Part shown: positions 34,140 to 42,876 of the stretch, in pieces
Numbering within the stretch: the stretch's first letter is position 1
Layout: each line of letters begins with the position of its first letter
DNA from: JBBSBY01 sp038250835
GTDB taxonomy: Bacteria > Desulfobacterota > Desulfomonilia > Desulfomonilales > Desulfomonilaceae
Direction of reading: 5' to 3'
Assembly: GCA_038250835.1 (NCBI GenBank)
Contig: JBBSBY010000001.1
Coordinates: forward strand, 184,020-248,019
Length of the DNA stretch: 64,000 nucleotides
Translations under genes and position numbers: made by a program
Notes under the pieces: model-generated
What the model saw: only the letters and a program-made list of their open reading frames with translations
Database searches by the model: none
What the model was told of the DNA's origin: nothing

Positions 34140-34829
34140 CCGTTTTCCGGAAGGACTGGTTGCAGCTCCTCGCCAACTTACCATGGTCGCGGGCGCCTTA
34201 TGTTCAAAATGGCGAGCGTACAACGACTCCATTTTTCTAATGAGTCCGGTGTGATGATGCAGGACTTCCGGGAAGCAGATTGCGTTATATGTTACGTCTA
34301 AGGAAACATACTGCTTATGATCCAAATCTATGACGCGTTCTTCGCTCATGTAATTGGGATCATAGACTTTAACGATGTTCTGTTCAGCATTGTATTCGTA
34401 AGCCAAAACGGCGTGTAAAACGGCGCCCTTAGGTCCTTTATTCATCAAAAGAACAATCCTGGGTTCATCCTTAACTAACCCCTCGGCGAAACGTTTAAAC
34501 GATTCTGATTGATTACCATAGTACCTGTTGCAGTATTCCGCCTGCAGGGTGATCATGTTCCTACTGTAGAATGTCTGCAACTCTCTAGCAATCAACTGCT
34601 GCGCCTTTTTATCAATTACTTTCCGCAGCGGCGGCTCACCTTGATGCACTAAATAATACCATCTTGCGAACGCGGCCATCGCAAAACAGTAGCCCGGGGA
34701 ATTTGATATTGAGAAGGAATCTTCGGATACTCGGAATGAAGCTTCAACACTTCCGTTTGAGCTCAGCAGCGCCAGGCAGAGCAGCGTTGCGACAACTCCT
34801 AAGCCTTTTCCAAAACTCAATCTAAACAT
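34098..34829 (-). CDS. Exported papain/C39-like cysteine peptidase-like protein
   Basis: A signal peptide (LGVVATLLCLALLSSNGSVEA) precedes a chain with three motifs in the order expected for papain-fold enzymes: a nucleophile region NSPGYCFAMAAFARWYYL, a histidine region KGAVLHAVLAYEYN, and an acidic residue in VKVYDPNYMSEE. This Cys/His/Asp order matches C39/papain-like peptidases or related transglutaminase-type folds; the substrate is not known, and the identification is by motif only. The C-terminus overlaps the convergent barrel gene by 42 bp. Confidence 0.6.
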   Translation of the reverse strand: MFRLSFGKGLGVVATLLCLALLSSNGSVEASFRVSEDSFSISNSPGYCFAMAAFARWYYLVHQGEPPLRKVIDKKAQQLIARELQTFYSRNMITLQAEYCNRYYGNQSESFKRFAEGLVKDEPRIVLLMNKGPKGAVLHAVLAYEYNAEQNIVKVYDPNYMSEERVIDLDHKQYVSLDVTYNAICFPEVLHHHTGLIRKMESLYARHFEHKAPATMVSWRGAATSPSGKRLKSETDSSGPAKH

Positions 34830-35409
34830 ACCTCTATCCTAAATTAAAATACAAAGATGAAGCCTGATTATACCTAATTTTGTCAGAAATGACAAGATGT
34901 ACAGAAATAAAACTCGAAACAGGATTAAAGTAGGAAAGCGAGTATGCAAGGGGTATGACGCATCTTTCAGACGTCTATGTGGTTTGGGAAGATTTGGTCC
35001 GGAACTCTGGTTCAGGATAAGTGTGCTGACGGAATCAGGAGATTTTCGGCTACATGCCGGCTGTCGTGATCTTTCAGCTTTGTCAATCCTCCATAATTAT
35101 AGACTATTAGCGGTCTCTCAGCCGACGCTTCGCAAATATCTTTATTGAATGGACGGATGCGTGGTAAAACTAGCCTGTCATCGAAATTTACAGAAATGTG
35201 ATCATTAACTAGTAAAATCCGCGCCAATCAGCCCTTTGACTTCGGATCAAAGCCGAGGGCCCGGGTATCTTGTGCGCTTTCATCCATGCTTAAACAAAAC
35301 GGAAGAAGTGTAGCCGGCAAACTGGCGGCAAATCTCTCCGGGTTCATCTCCGCATAAACAGTTAAGACGATTCATACAGTTGATCAGTTATCCAACATAG
35401 AGAGATCAT
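34830..35409. other. Intergenic region of 580 bp
   Basis: No supported gene. A short plus-strand frame at 34897-35148 has no ribosome site and unusual composition, and I leave it out. Confidence 0.4.
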
Positions 35410-36423
35410 ATGCCCAAGAAACTGATTGTTGCGCTCCTGATTGTCGTGGCTCTTAGCGCATATGTTTATTGGAAATACATACGAGTTCCCGCGGCGCCTC
35501 CGGGTAAGGTATTTGTAAGCGGAAACATAGAGGCGACTGAAGTTGATCTTTCCTTCAGGCTGTCGGGTCAAGTAAAAATCTTGGAAATAAAGGAAGGTGA
35601 TCGAGTCAAGACGGGACAAGTGATAGCGACGCTGGATACAGACACTTTACTAGCCGTAAAGGTAAGCGCCGAAGCCGCAGTCGCCAATGCCAAGGCAGTT
35701 TTGGATGAACTGGAAGAAGGCACGAGACAAGAGGAAATAGCGGCGGGTCAAGCATTGGCCAAGGGCGCAGAGAGTAGACTGAAAAACGCAAGAGATGAAT
35801 ACGAGAGATATCAACCATTATTCAAAGAAGGCGCAGTCTCGGCTTCGACTTACGATATAAAATCAACCAGCTATAAAGTGGCGCTGGAGGACTATAACAA
35901 CGCCAACCAGCGATTGAACGAACTTGTCAAAGGCCCAAGAGAACAGCAGATTAGAGCCGGTCGATCGACATATGATCGAGTCCAATGGGAACTTAAACGC
36001 ATAATTCTTGATATCGAACATTCAGTTTTGATGAGCCCGTCTAACGGTGTTATCCTGGTAAAGGCTACTGAAATTGGTGAAGTTGTTTTGCCGGGCGCCA
36101 CTATTGCGACAATCGGCGAAATCGATGAAGTATGGCTCAAAGGCTATATAGGAGAAGATAAGCTCGGCAGAGTTAAACTTGGCCAAAAAGCTGAGATTAC
36201 TACGGATACATACCCCAACAAGGTATACGAAGGCAAGGTTACTTTCATATCGTCTCGCGCTGAATTTACACCTAAAAATGTGCAAACAAAGGAGGAGCGG
36301 GTCAAGCTGGTGTATCGGGTCAAAATTACGATTCCAAATCCTAAATTCGAGTTGAAAATCGGCATGCCGGCCGAAGGCTACATAATCACTGACGAAGCTT
36401 CCGGCGAAACCCAACCAAGATGA
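35410..36423 (+). CDS. HlyD/YbhG-type membrane fusion protein
   Basis: A single N-terminal membrane helix (KKLIVALLIVVALSAYVYWK) is followed by the biotinyl-lipoyl hairpin halves (VFVSGNIEATEVDLSFRLSG, EGDRVKTGQVIATLD), a long coiled coil at about 85-205 (AAGQALAKGAESRLKNARDE), and the return strands (VKATEIGEVVLPGATIATIG, ELKIGMPAEGYIITD). It links an inner-membrane transporter to an outer-membrane channel. The stop overlaps the first ABC ATPase gene by ATGA. It resembles the YbhG type of the YbhGFSR exporters. Confidence 0.9.
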   Translation: MPKKLIVALLIVVALSAYVYWKYIRVPAAPPGKVFVSGNIEATEVDLSFRLSGQVKILEIKEGDRVKTGQVIATLDTDTLLAVKVSAEAAVANAKAVLDELEEGTRQEEIAAGQALAKGAESRLKNARDEYERYQPLFKEGAVSASTYDIKSTSYKVALEDYNNANQRLNELVKGPREQQIRAGRSTYDRVQWELKRIILDIEHSVLMSPSNGVILVKATEIGEVVLPGATIATIGEIDEVWLKGYIGEDKLGRVKLGQKAEITTDTYPNKVYEGKVTFISSRAEFTPKNVQTKEERVKLVYRVKITIPNPKFELKIGMPAEGYIITDEASGETQPR

Positions 36424-37370
36424 TCAAAGGGCATATGAATGGGCTTAAGAGCGGTGGAGAAGACCTGATAGTCCAAACGCGCAAGCTGGCCCGTACGTTT
36501 GGTAAAGTGACTGCCGTATCTAATATAAATCTTGAAATCAAAAAAGGCGAATTATTCGGATTAGTTGGTCCGGACGGCGCCGGCAAAACGACCGTAATGC
36601 GCATGCTGGCGGGAATTTTACCACCCACTTCAGGGGATGCCCACGTATTTGGAATTTCCGTTTGCGAGAATCCTGAAGCAATCAAAGAACACATAGCCTA
36701 CATGCCGCAAAGGTTTGGACTGTATTCAGATCTCACGGTCTTGGAAAACTTGGTATTCTATGCCGACATTTTCCAAGTCCCCGGAAAGGAAAGGCCTCGG
36801 CAGATAAATAAGCTGCTCGGATTCAGTAGACTCACCCCCTTTAAGGAGAGACCCGCAGGCGCTCTTTCGGGCGGCATGAAGCAAAAGCTCGGTCTTGCTT
36901 GCGCTTTAATCCACTCTCCGGATTTGCTGCTGCTGGACGAACCCACAAATGGCGTCGATCCGGTTTCAAGAAGAGATTTCTGGAAGATTCTTTACGACTT
37001 GCTCAAAGAAGGCCTAACCGTGCTGGTCACCACGGCCTATTTAGATGAGGCGGAACGCATGAACAGGGTTGCGCTAATCCATCAAGGCGCAATTGTGGAA
37101 ATGGGGCATCCTCAGGATCTGAAGTCGCGCATCCAAGGTATCATGATGGAGTTAATCACCCCGGATGGTGAAAAAGCGAAAAAGATTCTGGAAGACTCGA
37201 GCGCTAAAGACGTGAATATCTTCGGTGAAAGCTTGCATTTGAGACTGTCTGACGAAAAGGCCGTCACTCACGTTGGAGACCTCTTGAAAAAGGCCGAAAT
37301 AAAAGTGGAATCTTTTAGACAAATAGAACCATCCATGGAAGACGCCTTCCTTTCTTTAATTCCTAAATAG
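36420..37370 (+). CDS. ABC transporter ATP-binding protein (YbhF N-half-like)
   Basis: The 316-residue ATPase has Walker A GPDGAGKTT, Q-loop MPQRFGLYSDLTVLENLVFY, signature LSGGMKQKLGLACALIHSPD, Walker B LLLLDEPTNGVDPVSRRDF and the switch region VTTAYLDEAER, which carries Tyr where most ATPases have His. A DUF4162-like tail follows (EDSSAKDVNIFGESLHLRLS). It matches the first half of the fused YbhF ATPase. Four bases overlap the membrane fusion gene; the second ATPase begins 11 bp later. Confidence 0.92.
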   Translation: MIKGHMNGLKSGGEDLIVQTRKLARTFGKVTAVSNINLEIKKGELFGLVGPDGAGKTTVMRMLAGILPPTSGDAHVFGISVCENPEAIKEHIAYMPQRFGLYSDLTVLENLVFYADIFQVPGKERPRQINKLLGFSRLTPFKERPAGALSGGMKQKLGLACALIHSPDLLLLDEPTNGVDPVSRRDFWKILYDLLKEGLTVLVTTAYLDEAERMNRVALIHQGAIVEMGHPQDLKSRIQGIMMELITPDGEKAKKILEDSSAKDVNIFGESLHLRLSDEKAVTHVGDLLKKAEIKVESFRQIEPSMEDAFLSLIPK

Positions 37371-37381
37371 GGAGGGCTCAA

Positions 37382-38323
37382 TTGGACAATGAGATTGCCG
37401 TATCCGCTGAAGATTTGACCAGAGTTTTCGGCAAATTCACGGCAGTAGATCACATAAGCTTCAGCGTAAGTAAAGGGGACATTTTCGGATTCCTGGGCCC
37501 CAACGGCGCCGGCAAAACAACCACAATCAAAATACTTTGCGGGCTTTTGACTCCAACCTCCGGAACTGCCGGAGTCTCCGGCTGGGATGTTTCCACTCAA
37601 CCGGAGGATATAAAAAAACACATCGGGTACATGTCGCAAAAGTTTTCTCTTTACGAGGATCTTACGGTCCAGGAGAATATAGATTTCTTCGGAGGTGTTT
37701 ACGGCATTCCGCGTGAGAGTAAAGCGGAACGGAGCCGCTGGGTGCTGGAAATGGCGGGGCTCACAGGTAAAGGGGATTACATTACCAGACAACTGGCCTT
37801 AGGTTGGAAGCAGCGCCTTGCTCTCGGGTGCGCCATGCTACATGAGCCGCCTGTCTTATTTCTCGATGAGCCGACTTCAGGTGTTGATCCTTTGTCACGC
37901 CGAAGTTTCTGGGATTTGATACGCAGTATGGCCGAGCAAGGAGTGACGGTATTCGTAACCACTCACTATATGGAGGAGGCGGAATACTGCACCCGATTGG
38001 CGCTCATGAGCAGAGGCCGCATTATTGCGTTGGGAACTCCGAGAGACTTGAAGCGTGAATGGATGAAGGAATCCGTATTGAAGCTTGAAGTTGACGATAT
38101 TATGACCGTAATGGAGCTTTTGAGGCACGAGGACGTTTTTCAGGAAATCGCCGTATTCGGCGCGTCATTGCATCTGGTTGTCGCAGACCCGCAAGTTGGG
38201 CAAGAGGTCATCAGAACAAATCTGAAAAAGTCCGGAATAGAAAAATTCAATTTGGAGAAGATATTACCCAGCTTAGAAGATGTTTTTGTGACTCTCACCG
38301 CCAAAGATAAAGAACATTCTTGA
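37382..38323 (+). CDS. ABC transporter ATP-binding protein (YbhF C-half-like)
   Basis: The 313-residue protein has Walker A GPNGAGKTTTIKILCG, Q-loop MSQKFSLYEDLTVQENIDFF, Walker B PVLFLDEPTSGVDPLSRRSF and the switch VTTHYMEEAEY. The signature motif is altered: TRQLALGWKQRLALGCAML in place of LSGG, the same variant found in the C-terminal half of YbhF. With the preceding ATPase it forms a complementary pair rather than a homodimer. It starts at TTG 37382 after GGGAGGG. No permease gene follows; a repeat and a minus-strand gene do. Confidence 0.9.
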   Translation: MDNEIAVSAEDLTRVFGKFTAVDHISFSVSKGDIFGFLGPNGAGKTTTIKILCGLLTPTSGTAGVSGWDVSTQPEDIKKHIGYMSQKFSLYEDLTVQENIDFFGGVYGIPRESKAERSRWVLEMAGLTGKGDYITRQLALGWKQRLALGCAMLHEPPVLFLDEPTSGVDPLSRRSFWDLIRSMAEQGVTVFVTTHYMEEAEYCTRLALMSRGRIIALGTPRDLKREWMKESVLKLEVDDIMTVMELLRHEDVFQEIAVFGASLHLVVADPQVGQEVIRTNLKKSGIEKFNLEKILPSLEDVFVTLTAKDKEHS

Positions 38324-38424
38324 AGTTGTTGAAGACAATGGTTCAAATTACGAATGATTTCGGAAACGAATTCACGCTTTGACCGTAATCCTGAAGATCA
38401 CTTGTTTAAATATCTGTAATTCAT

Positions 38425-38630
38425 CGCGCAAAGACATTAACCCCCTAAATCCCCCTTATCAGAGGGACTTTAATGCCTGGGTCGCTGAGTTCGATTTTGG
38501 ATTTCAGCTAAAGTTAGCGCTCATGGGCCGAAGCCGGTATCCAGGGGATCTGGTTCCCGGCGTGCGCCGGGAGGACGTATTTGGGGCAATTATAGGACTT
38601 TTGATAAGAGCCAAAACAAAGCTAATTTTC
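38425..38630. repeat. Dispersed intergenic repeat, copy D, with a CCCCCTAAATCCCCC-type element
   Basis: 38438-38472 has CCCCCTAAATCCCCCTTATC, a kind of repeat common in many bacterial genomes. It is followed by a degenerate palindromic block (GGTATCCAGGGGATCTGG, then CCCGGCGTGCGCCGGG) like the cores of copies A and C. It occupies the place where a permease gene would be expected. Confidence 0.6.
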
Positions 38631-38632
38631 CG

Positions 38633-39355
38633 TCAATGGCCCTTTACCGCCGAGCCTCCAATAAACTTAGCTTGATTCGGATGCTCACCAAGCCATGTAA
38701 TCTTGCCGGTGTCCAAATGATAGTAGCCGCCAACTACTTTCAATTTATTGTTCTTAACCTTGTCCGTGATGATGGGGCTTTTCTGAAACAAATCGCTCAT
38801 GGCCTGCAGCACGTTTGCGCGAATTGCGGCTTCCAACAAAGCCTCCCCTTTAGCGTTTGGATTATGCTTTTTCGCGGAGTTAACCGCGGGAACAATGCTT
38901 TTAACGAGATAGGGTATACTGCCGTGGGCTTCCTGATTTTCCACTACAGCGGTAACGGCTCCGCATTTACTGTGGCCGAGCACCACAAGTAGCGGCACAT
39001 TAAGATGATCCGCGGCGTATTCACTTGAAGCTACTTCATCAACATTTGCAACATTGCCCGCCACACGGATAACAAAAATGTCGCCGACGCCTTGATCAAA
39101 CAATATTTCCACAGGAACTCGTGAGTCCGAACACGACAGCACTATGGCAAATGGATGTTGCCCTTTAGTGGCGGTCTTATCGCGGGTCATGGAGTCTTGG
39201 CTGGGGTGCTCGGTATTGCCGGTAATAAAACGGTGATTCCCTTCTTTCAAAATGATCAAAGCCTTATCGGCGCTCACTCCGGAACCGTCGCCTGCAGCAA
39301 ATGCAGGGGAGCAGATAAAGGTAAACGCCGTAAAAAGAACCAATACTAATCTCAT
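38633..39355 (-). CDS. Exported beta-class carbonic anhydrase
   Basis: The 240-residue protein has a signal peptide (LVLVLFTAFTFICSPAFA) and beta-carbonic anhydrase motifs: PFAIVLSCSDSRVPVEILFD with the first zinc Cys and Asp-Arg dyad, FVIRVAGNV, and LVVLGHSKCGAVTAVVENQ with the His and second Cys ligands. It hydrates CO2 to bicarbonate in the periplasm. ATG 39355 is seven bases after AAGGAGG; ATG 39361 is too close. Upstream and downstream genes are unrelated. Confidence 0.93.
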   Translation of the reverse strand: MRLVLVLFTAFTFICSPAFAAGDGSGVSADKALIILKEGNHRFITGNTEHPSQDSMTRDKTATKGQHPFAIVLSCSDSRVPVEILFDQGVGDIFVIRVAGNVANVDEVASSEYAADHLNVPLLVVLGHSKCGAVTAVVENQEAHGSIPYLVKSIVPAVNSAKKHNPNAKGEALLEAAIRANVLQAMSDLFQKSPIITDKVKNNKLKVVGGYYHLDTGKITWLGEHPNQAKFIGGSAVKGH

Positions 39356-39463
39356 AAACATACCTCCTTGTGGTAAACTGATACGATCTCGAATCCATAC
39401 ATCTTAGCGAACCTATGAATCTTTGTAATTCCATATTACTTGCGCAAACCTAATTTAGTTAGC

Positions 39464-40135
39464 TTATATGCCTTTTTTAAGACTTTCCAGCATGCCGAAT
39501 CGTAAATAGCGGAATCTGAGCTTGTCTTCAGCGGTAACTTTGGCGCCTACCCTGATCATCATGATGTTCTCGGCTCTAAGGGCAATATTCGGTTCATTGG
39601 TATAAACTTCCCTGAACCCATGTGGGCTGTAAAGCTCCATCATCATTTTGCGGTACTGTACTGGGGTGAGACCGGCGCCTTCAAGATCCCAATGCCACGA
39701 ATAGCCGTTCATGTAAGCTATTTTCGATTCAAACCAGTCGCCATCCACAGTTAATTCGAGTAAACGGCTTGCGAGCTTTAATCCACGATAATTTCGGCTT
39801 ACTTCCACAGCGGCCATTTCATACATTAAATTATTTAAAAGACTCCAACGCTCGTCCGAGCCGGGATACCAGCAAACATTATAACCGACAATTAAGTCCG
39901 GCTCCACGATCGCCAGAGTTACTTTTCCTCCCTCCTGGTTAACAATTGATTCAAAAGACTCAATTTTTTGAATAATTGACGAATATGTAGCGAAGCGGCC
40001 CAGTCCACTGTCGAGTCTCAGGTTCTCTATAAATTCTTTGCGGCAATTAGATCTGATGGTAACCTTTCCCCTGGGGGTATTGTAAATCATGGATTTTGAC
40101 CCAAAGCCGGGGACATCGTTTGATTCTGACGTCAA
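39464..40135 (-). CDS. GNAT-family acetyltransferase
   Basis: The 223-residue protein has a GNAT core in its middle: MAAVEVSRNYRGLKLASRLL, the beta4-alpha3 acetyl-CoA pyrophosphate-binding region (Q/RxxGxG/A variant NYRGLKLA), with GKVTLAIVEPDLIVGYNVCW before it. The C-terminus (GFREVYTNEPNIALRAENIM) may recognise the substrate. Substrate unknown; in related bacteria similar genes acetylate lysines of acyl-CoA synthetases. ATG overlaps the stop of the second GNAT gene by four bases, so both are made together. Confidence 0.75.
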   Translation of the reverse strand: MTSESNDVPGFGSKSMIYNTPRGKVTIRSNCRKEFIENLRLDSGLGRFATYSSIIQKIESFESIVNQEGGKVTLAIVEPDLIVGYNVCWYPGSDERWSLLNNLMYEMAAVEVSRNYRGLKLASRLLELTVDGDWFESKIAYMNGYSWHWDLEGAGLTPVQYRKMMMELYSPHGFREVYTNEPNIALRAENIMMIRVGAKVTAEDKLRFRYLRFGMLESLKKGI

Positions 40136-40698
40136 AAGTCACTCCATTCTCGATGTAGATTTCTTACCATAATAACCAGGTCAAGATCATTTCCCTGACG
40201 ATCCTTAACGTATGCCTTTAGGACGCCTTCTTGATGAAAATCCAATTTCGCGGCGGCTTTAATGGCCGCTTCTTCTTTACCGGCGATAAATTCGGCGACA
40301 AGTTTTTCAATTCCGAGATCCATAGCCAGTTTAACACTGTCTAACATTAACCAGCTACCTACCTTGAGCTTTCGGTAAGCAGGGTCAACCATAATACGAA
40401 TATGCGCCACATGATTAAGAGATTTCGACCCTGATCTGTAAAGTCTCAAATTTGCGACTATGGCGCCGTCCGTCTCTCGCACGGCTACTATAGGCAGAAT
40501 TCTGTCATAATCAAGCCTGTCCAACCATTCGTGGAGCAACACCGGATCATCCAGTTTTTCTCGCAAGAACCACTGCTCTTCTTCCGGAATTTGATCAAAG
40601 AATTTTATCAACTCCGTCTCATCCGCAAGAGTAGCCGGTCTCAATAAAACGGAAGCGCCATCCTTTGTTACAATGGCTTTGGGATAATCTTTGATCAT
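40132..40698 (-). CDS. GNAT-family acetyltransferase
   Basis: The 188-residue protein starts SVLLRPATLADETELIKFFD, the usual first strand and helix of GNAT enzymes, and has the acetyl-CoA-binding segment RIMVDPAYRKLKVGSWLMLD, and LDFHQEGVLKAYVKDRQGND typical of the RimI/RimJ group. It is encoded first in a two-gene unit. The pair of two different GNAT proteins coupled by ATGA suggests a heteromeric enzyme or a substrate relay; this is inference. Confidence 0.8.
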   Translation of the reverse strand: MIKDYPKAIVTKDGASVLLRPATLADETELIKFFDQIPEEEQWFLREKLDDPVLLHEWLDRLDYDRILPIVAVRETDGAIVANLRLYRSGSKSLNHVAHIRIMVDPAYRKLKVGSWLMLDSVKLAMDLGIEKLVAEFIAGKEEAAIKAAAKLDFHQEGVLKAYVKDRQGNDLDLVIMVRNLHREWSDF

Positions 40699-40874
40699 TA
40701 CGAAACTCCTTTTTGAAGGTCCCGCCTTCCATCATAACGATCAATAACAAATCCGGCCAAACCATTCAATTTTAACTTGCGGTCAGTCGTTTTATCTGAA
40801 TCGTCTTGAAAAACTGTGGGGCCTATTTCATAATCCATTCTCGATGTTTTCAATCATTGGAAACCGGGAACCTA

Positions 40875-41882
40875 ATGGCAAATAAAGATATTACCATACC
40901 TACTAGAGAACGGAACTCCGATTTACACTCTGTTACCAGCAAACCAAGAGTCGCTGTAATTATTCCTTGTTACCACGTCGCGAGTTATATTCAAGAGGTC
41001 CTGGTAACGATTCCTAATTTCGTTCAGGAAATTTATGTTGTTGATGACGCGTGCCCGCAAGAATCCTGGAAAATAGCTCAAGAAATTAGCGTGACAAACA
41101 AGAGAATCAAGCTGATCAGACACCAAATTAATCAAGGAGTAGGAGGCGCCGTAATCAGCGGCTATAAAGCGGCTGTGCAATCTGATTGTGATATTTTTGT
41201 GAAAATCGACGGGGACGGTCAAATGGATCCGCGATATATGCATGAATTAATCCAGCCCTTGATAGCGGATCAAGCGGATTATACAAAAGGAAATCGCTTC
41301 AGAGACTTTAAGGCTCTGTCGCAGATGCCGACAATTAGACTGCTGGGTAATAGCGTGCTTTCTTTCCTCGTCAAAGCTTCCTCAGGCTATTGGAACATTA
41401 TGGATCCAACGAATGGATACACTGCGATTCATCGGCGCGCATTGGAGAAACTCGAACTGGAGCACTTATCGAAGAGGTATTTTTTTGAATCTAATATGCT
41501 GATCGAGTTAAACCTAATCTCGGCCACAGTAGTGGATGTTCCAATGAAAGCGAGTTACGCGGATGAGCACAGTTCGTTGCAAATACGACGGGTGATTACT
41601 CAATTTCCGGTGAAGTTGATCAAAGGATTATTTCGACGTATTTTCCTGAAGTACTTTGTTTACGACTTCAATATGGCCTCGATCTATTTAGCATTGGGTA
41701 TCCCGCTTGTTCTTTTCGGAACAATTTTCGGAATTTTTGAGTGGGTAGACTCATTCGTTAGTAATCATCCCAAATCCGCAGGAACCATTATGGTTGCCGC
41801 TTTGCCGATCATCTTAGGCTTTCAGATGTTGTTGCAGGCAATACAGATTGATATCGATAAAACCCCCAAACCAAGAAATTGA
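40875..41882 (+). CDS. Family 2 glycosyltransferase with C-terminal membrane helices
   Basis: The 335-residue protein has the GT-A fold start PRVAVIIPCYHVASYIQEVL, VVDDACPQESW, the metal-binding KIDGDGQMDPRYMHELI and the later motif DPTNGYTAIHRRALEKL, as in dolichyl-phosphate mannose synthase-like and undecaprenyl glycosyltransferases. Two C-terminal hydrophobic segments (MASIYLALGIPLVLFGTIF, AGTIMVAALPIILGFQMLLQ) bind the membrane. It likely moves a sugar to a lipid carrier. ATG 40875 is preceded by GGGAACC; the open frame extends to 40806 without a good site. Confidence 0.85.
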   Translation: MANKDITIPTRERNSDLHSVTSKPRVAVIIPCYHVASYIQEVLVTIPNFVQEIYVVDDACPQESWKIAQEISVTNKRIKLIRHQINQGVGGAVISGYKAAVQSDCDIFVKIDGDGQMDPRYMHELIQPLIADQADYTKGNRFRDFKALSQMPTIRLLGNSVLSFLVKASSGYWNIMDPTNGYTAIHRRALEKLELEHLSKRYFFESNMLIELNLISATVVDVPMKASYADEHSSLQIRRVITQFPVKLIKGLFRRIFLKYFVYDFNMASIYLALGIPLVLFGTIFGIFEWVDSFVSNHPKSAGTIMVAALPIILGFQMLLQAIQIDIDKTPKPRN

Positions 41883-41971
41883 GCCGCCCTGGGATTTGGC
41901 TGCCGCAAAACACCTAATTCGCAGCAAAACTGCTAAGTCATCTGACTCCTTTTGATTTGCTCCCTACATTT

Positions 41972-42136
41972 CATGAATGTTATACCGGTTCTGGAAACTA
42001 ATCACGGATTCAATGACCATGATTCTCGAATTTAGTCGACCATACGTGTCACCAAAATGCTATGAAGCTTGGTCATGTAACAGGGCTTATCAACGTCAGA
42101 GGCTTTATTTGACAGAACTTTCAAGAAATCCTATTA
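41972..42136. repeat. Dispersed intergenic repeat, copy B (core deleted)
   Basis: Head GGAAACTAATCACGGATTCA and tail CAGAGGCTTTATTTGACAGA ending GAAATCCTAT match copies A and C, but the palindromic core between CGTC and CAGAGGC is absent. The join is at a GTCA that occurs on both sides of the core in copy C, consistent with a short-homology deletion. Downstream to 42288 I see no gene. Confidence 0.75.
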
Positions 42137-42288
42137 GGTGCGGAGTTTATTCAACAGAGTTTACAAATCGACAATGAAGTATGTGAAGACTTTCGGTCAT
42201 TCTTTCTTACTTCTAATTGTTCAGGCGATCGAAATCAGAAGATCTAGCGGAGCATAAACAGGTTCATCGGTCAGCTTTAACTGTAAGT

Positions 42289-42495
42289 CTACCGCTTTCT
42301 ATTCGACCACACTTCCGTCACGGCGCCGACAAAAAAATAGATGAACGCTGCCAGTACGGCGCCTCGGAGCCAAGTTAGCGATGACCCGAACTCCCCCTTA
42401 TGGGAGTCGTCTACAAAATAGTAGCCGATTACAAGTATCATAGCCAACGATATAAACACCCTAGCGTAAGGGCTGAGAAAGTTTTTACCTGCCAT
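42289..42495 (-). CDS. Small membrane protein, two helices
   Basis: The 68-residue protein has two hydrophobic helices (VFISLAMILVIGYYFVDD and GAVLAAFIYFFVGAVTEVW) separated by a polar loop and a basic C-terminus (SNRKR). No family is recognised. It stands alone on the minus strand before the signalling module. The ATG at 42495 (MAGKNFL) is preferred over 42507; no strong ribosome site separates them. Confidence 0.5.
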   Translation of the reverse strand: MAGKNFLSPYARVFISLAMILVIGYYFVDDSHKGEFGSSLTWLRGAVLAAFIYFFVGAVTEVWSNRKR

Positions 42496-42876
42496 TAGAC
42501 CCCTCAATTCAAATTAGCTGCGGACAAATACTTTACCGTACCATAAATTAATGTAAACACATTAAGCTTTCGCCTACAGCCCTGGGTTTTTACAAATTGT
42601 TTCTACTAAGTTCATTGATTTTACTTTAGAAAACTGCTATGGTAGGGCATAATTTAACGCTTTAAATGATTTCGGTAAATATATGAGCTTTTCATTTTTA
42701 GGATGCTGAGGAGTAAAGTAATCGTCATACTTTTTCCGGCGCAGACTCATTATTGAGGTGAATGCGCCGAAGTTCGCCGCAATGCAAACTATGAAGACAC
42801 ATGCTGTTTATAGCCGATAACCCCTCATCATAACCGACGGAACCAATAGGGGCCGGCGGCCGCGGAGCTTTATCAC
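42496..42876. other. Leader region of the DUF4388 gene
   Basis: About 380 bp without a gene or an obvious promoter or terminator. It should carry the control of the divergently placed 42495 gene and of the signalling module on the right. Confidence 0.4.

Noticed and set aside
34897..35148. 83-codon frame between peptidase-like and HlyD genes
   Set aside because: No ribosome site, very basic and Cys/Arg-rich composition, no family resemblance.
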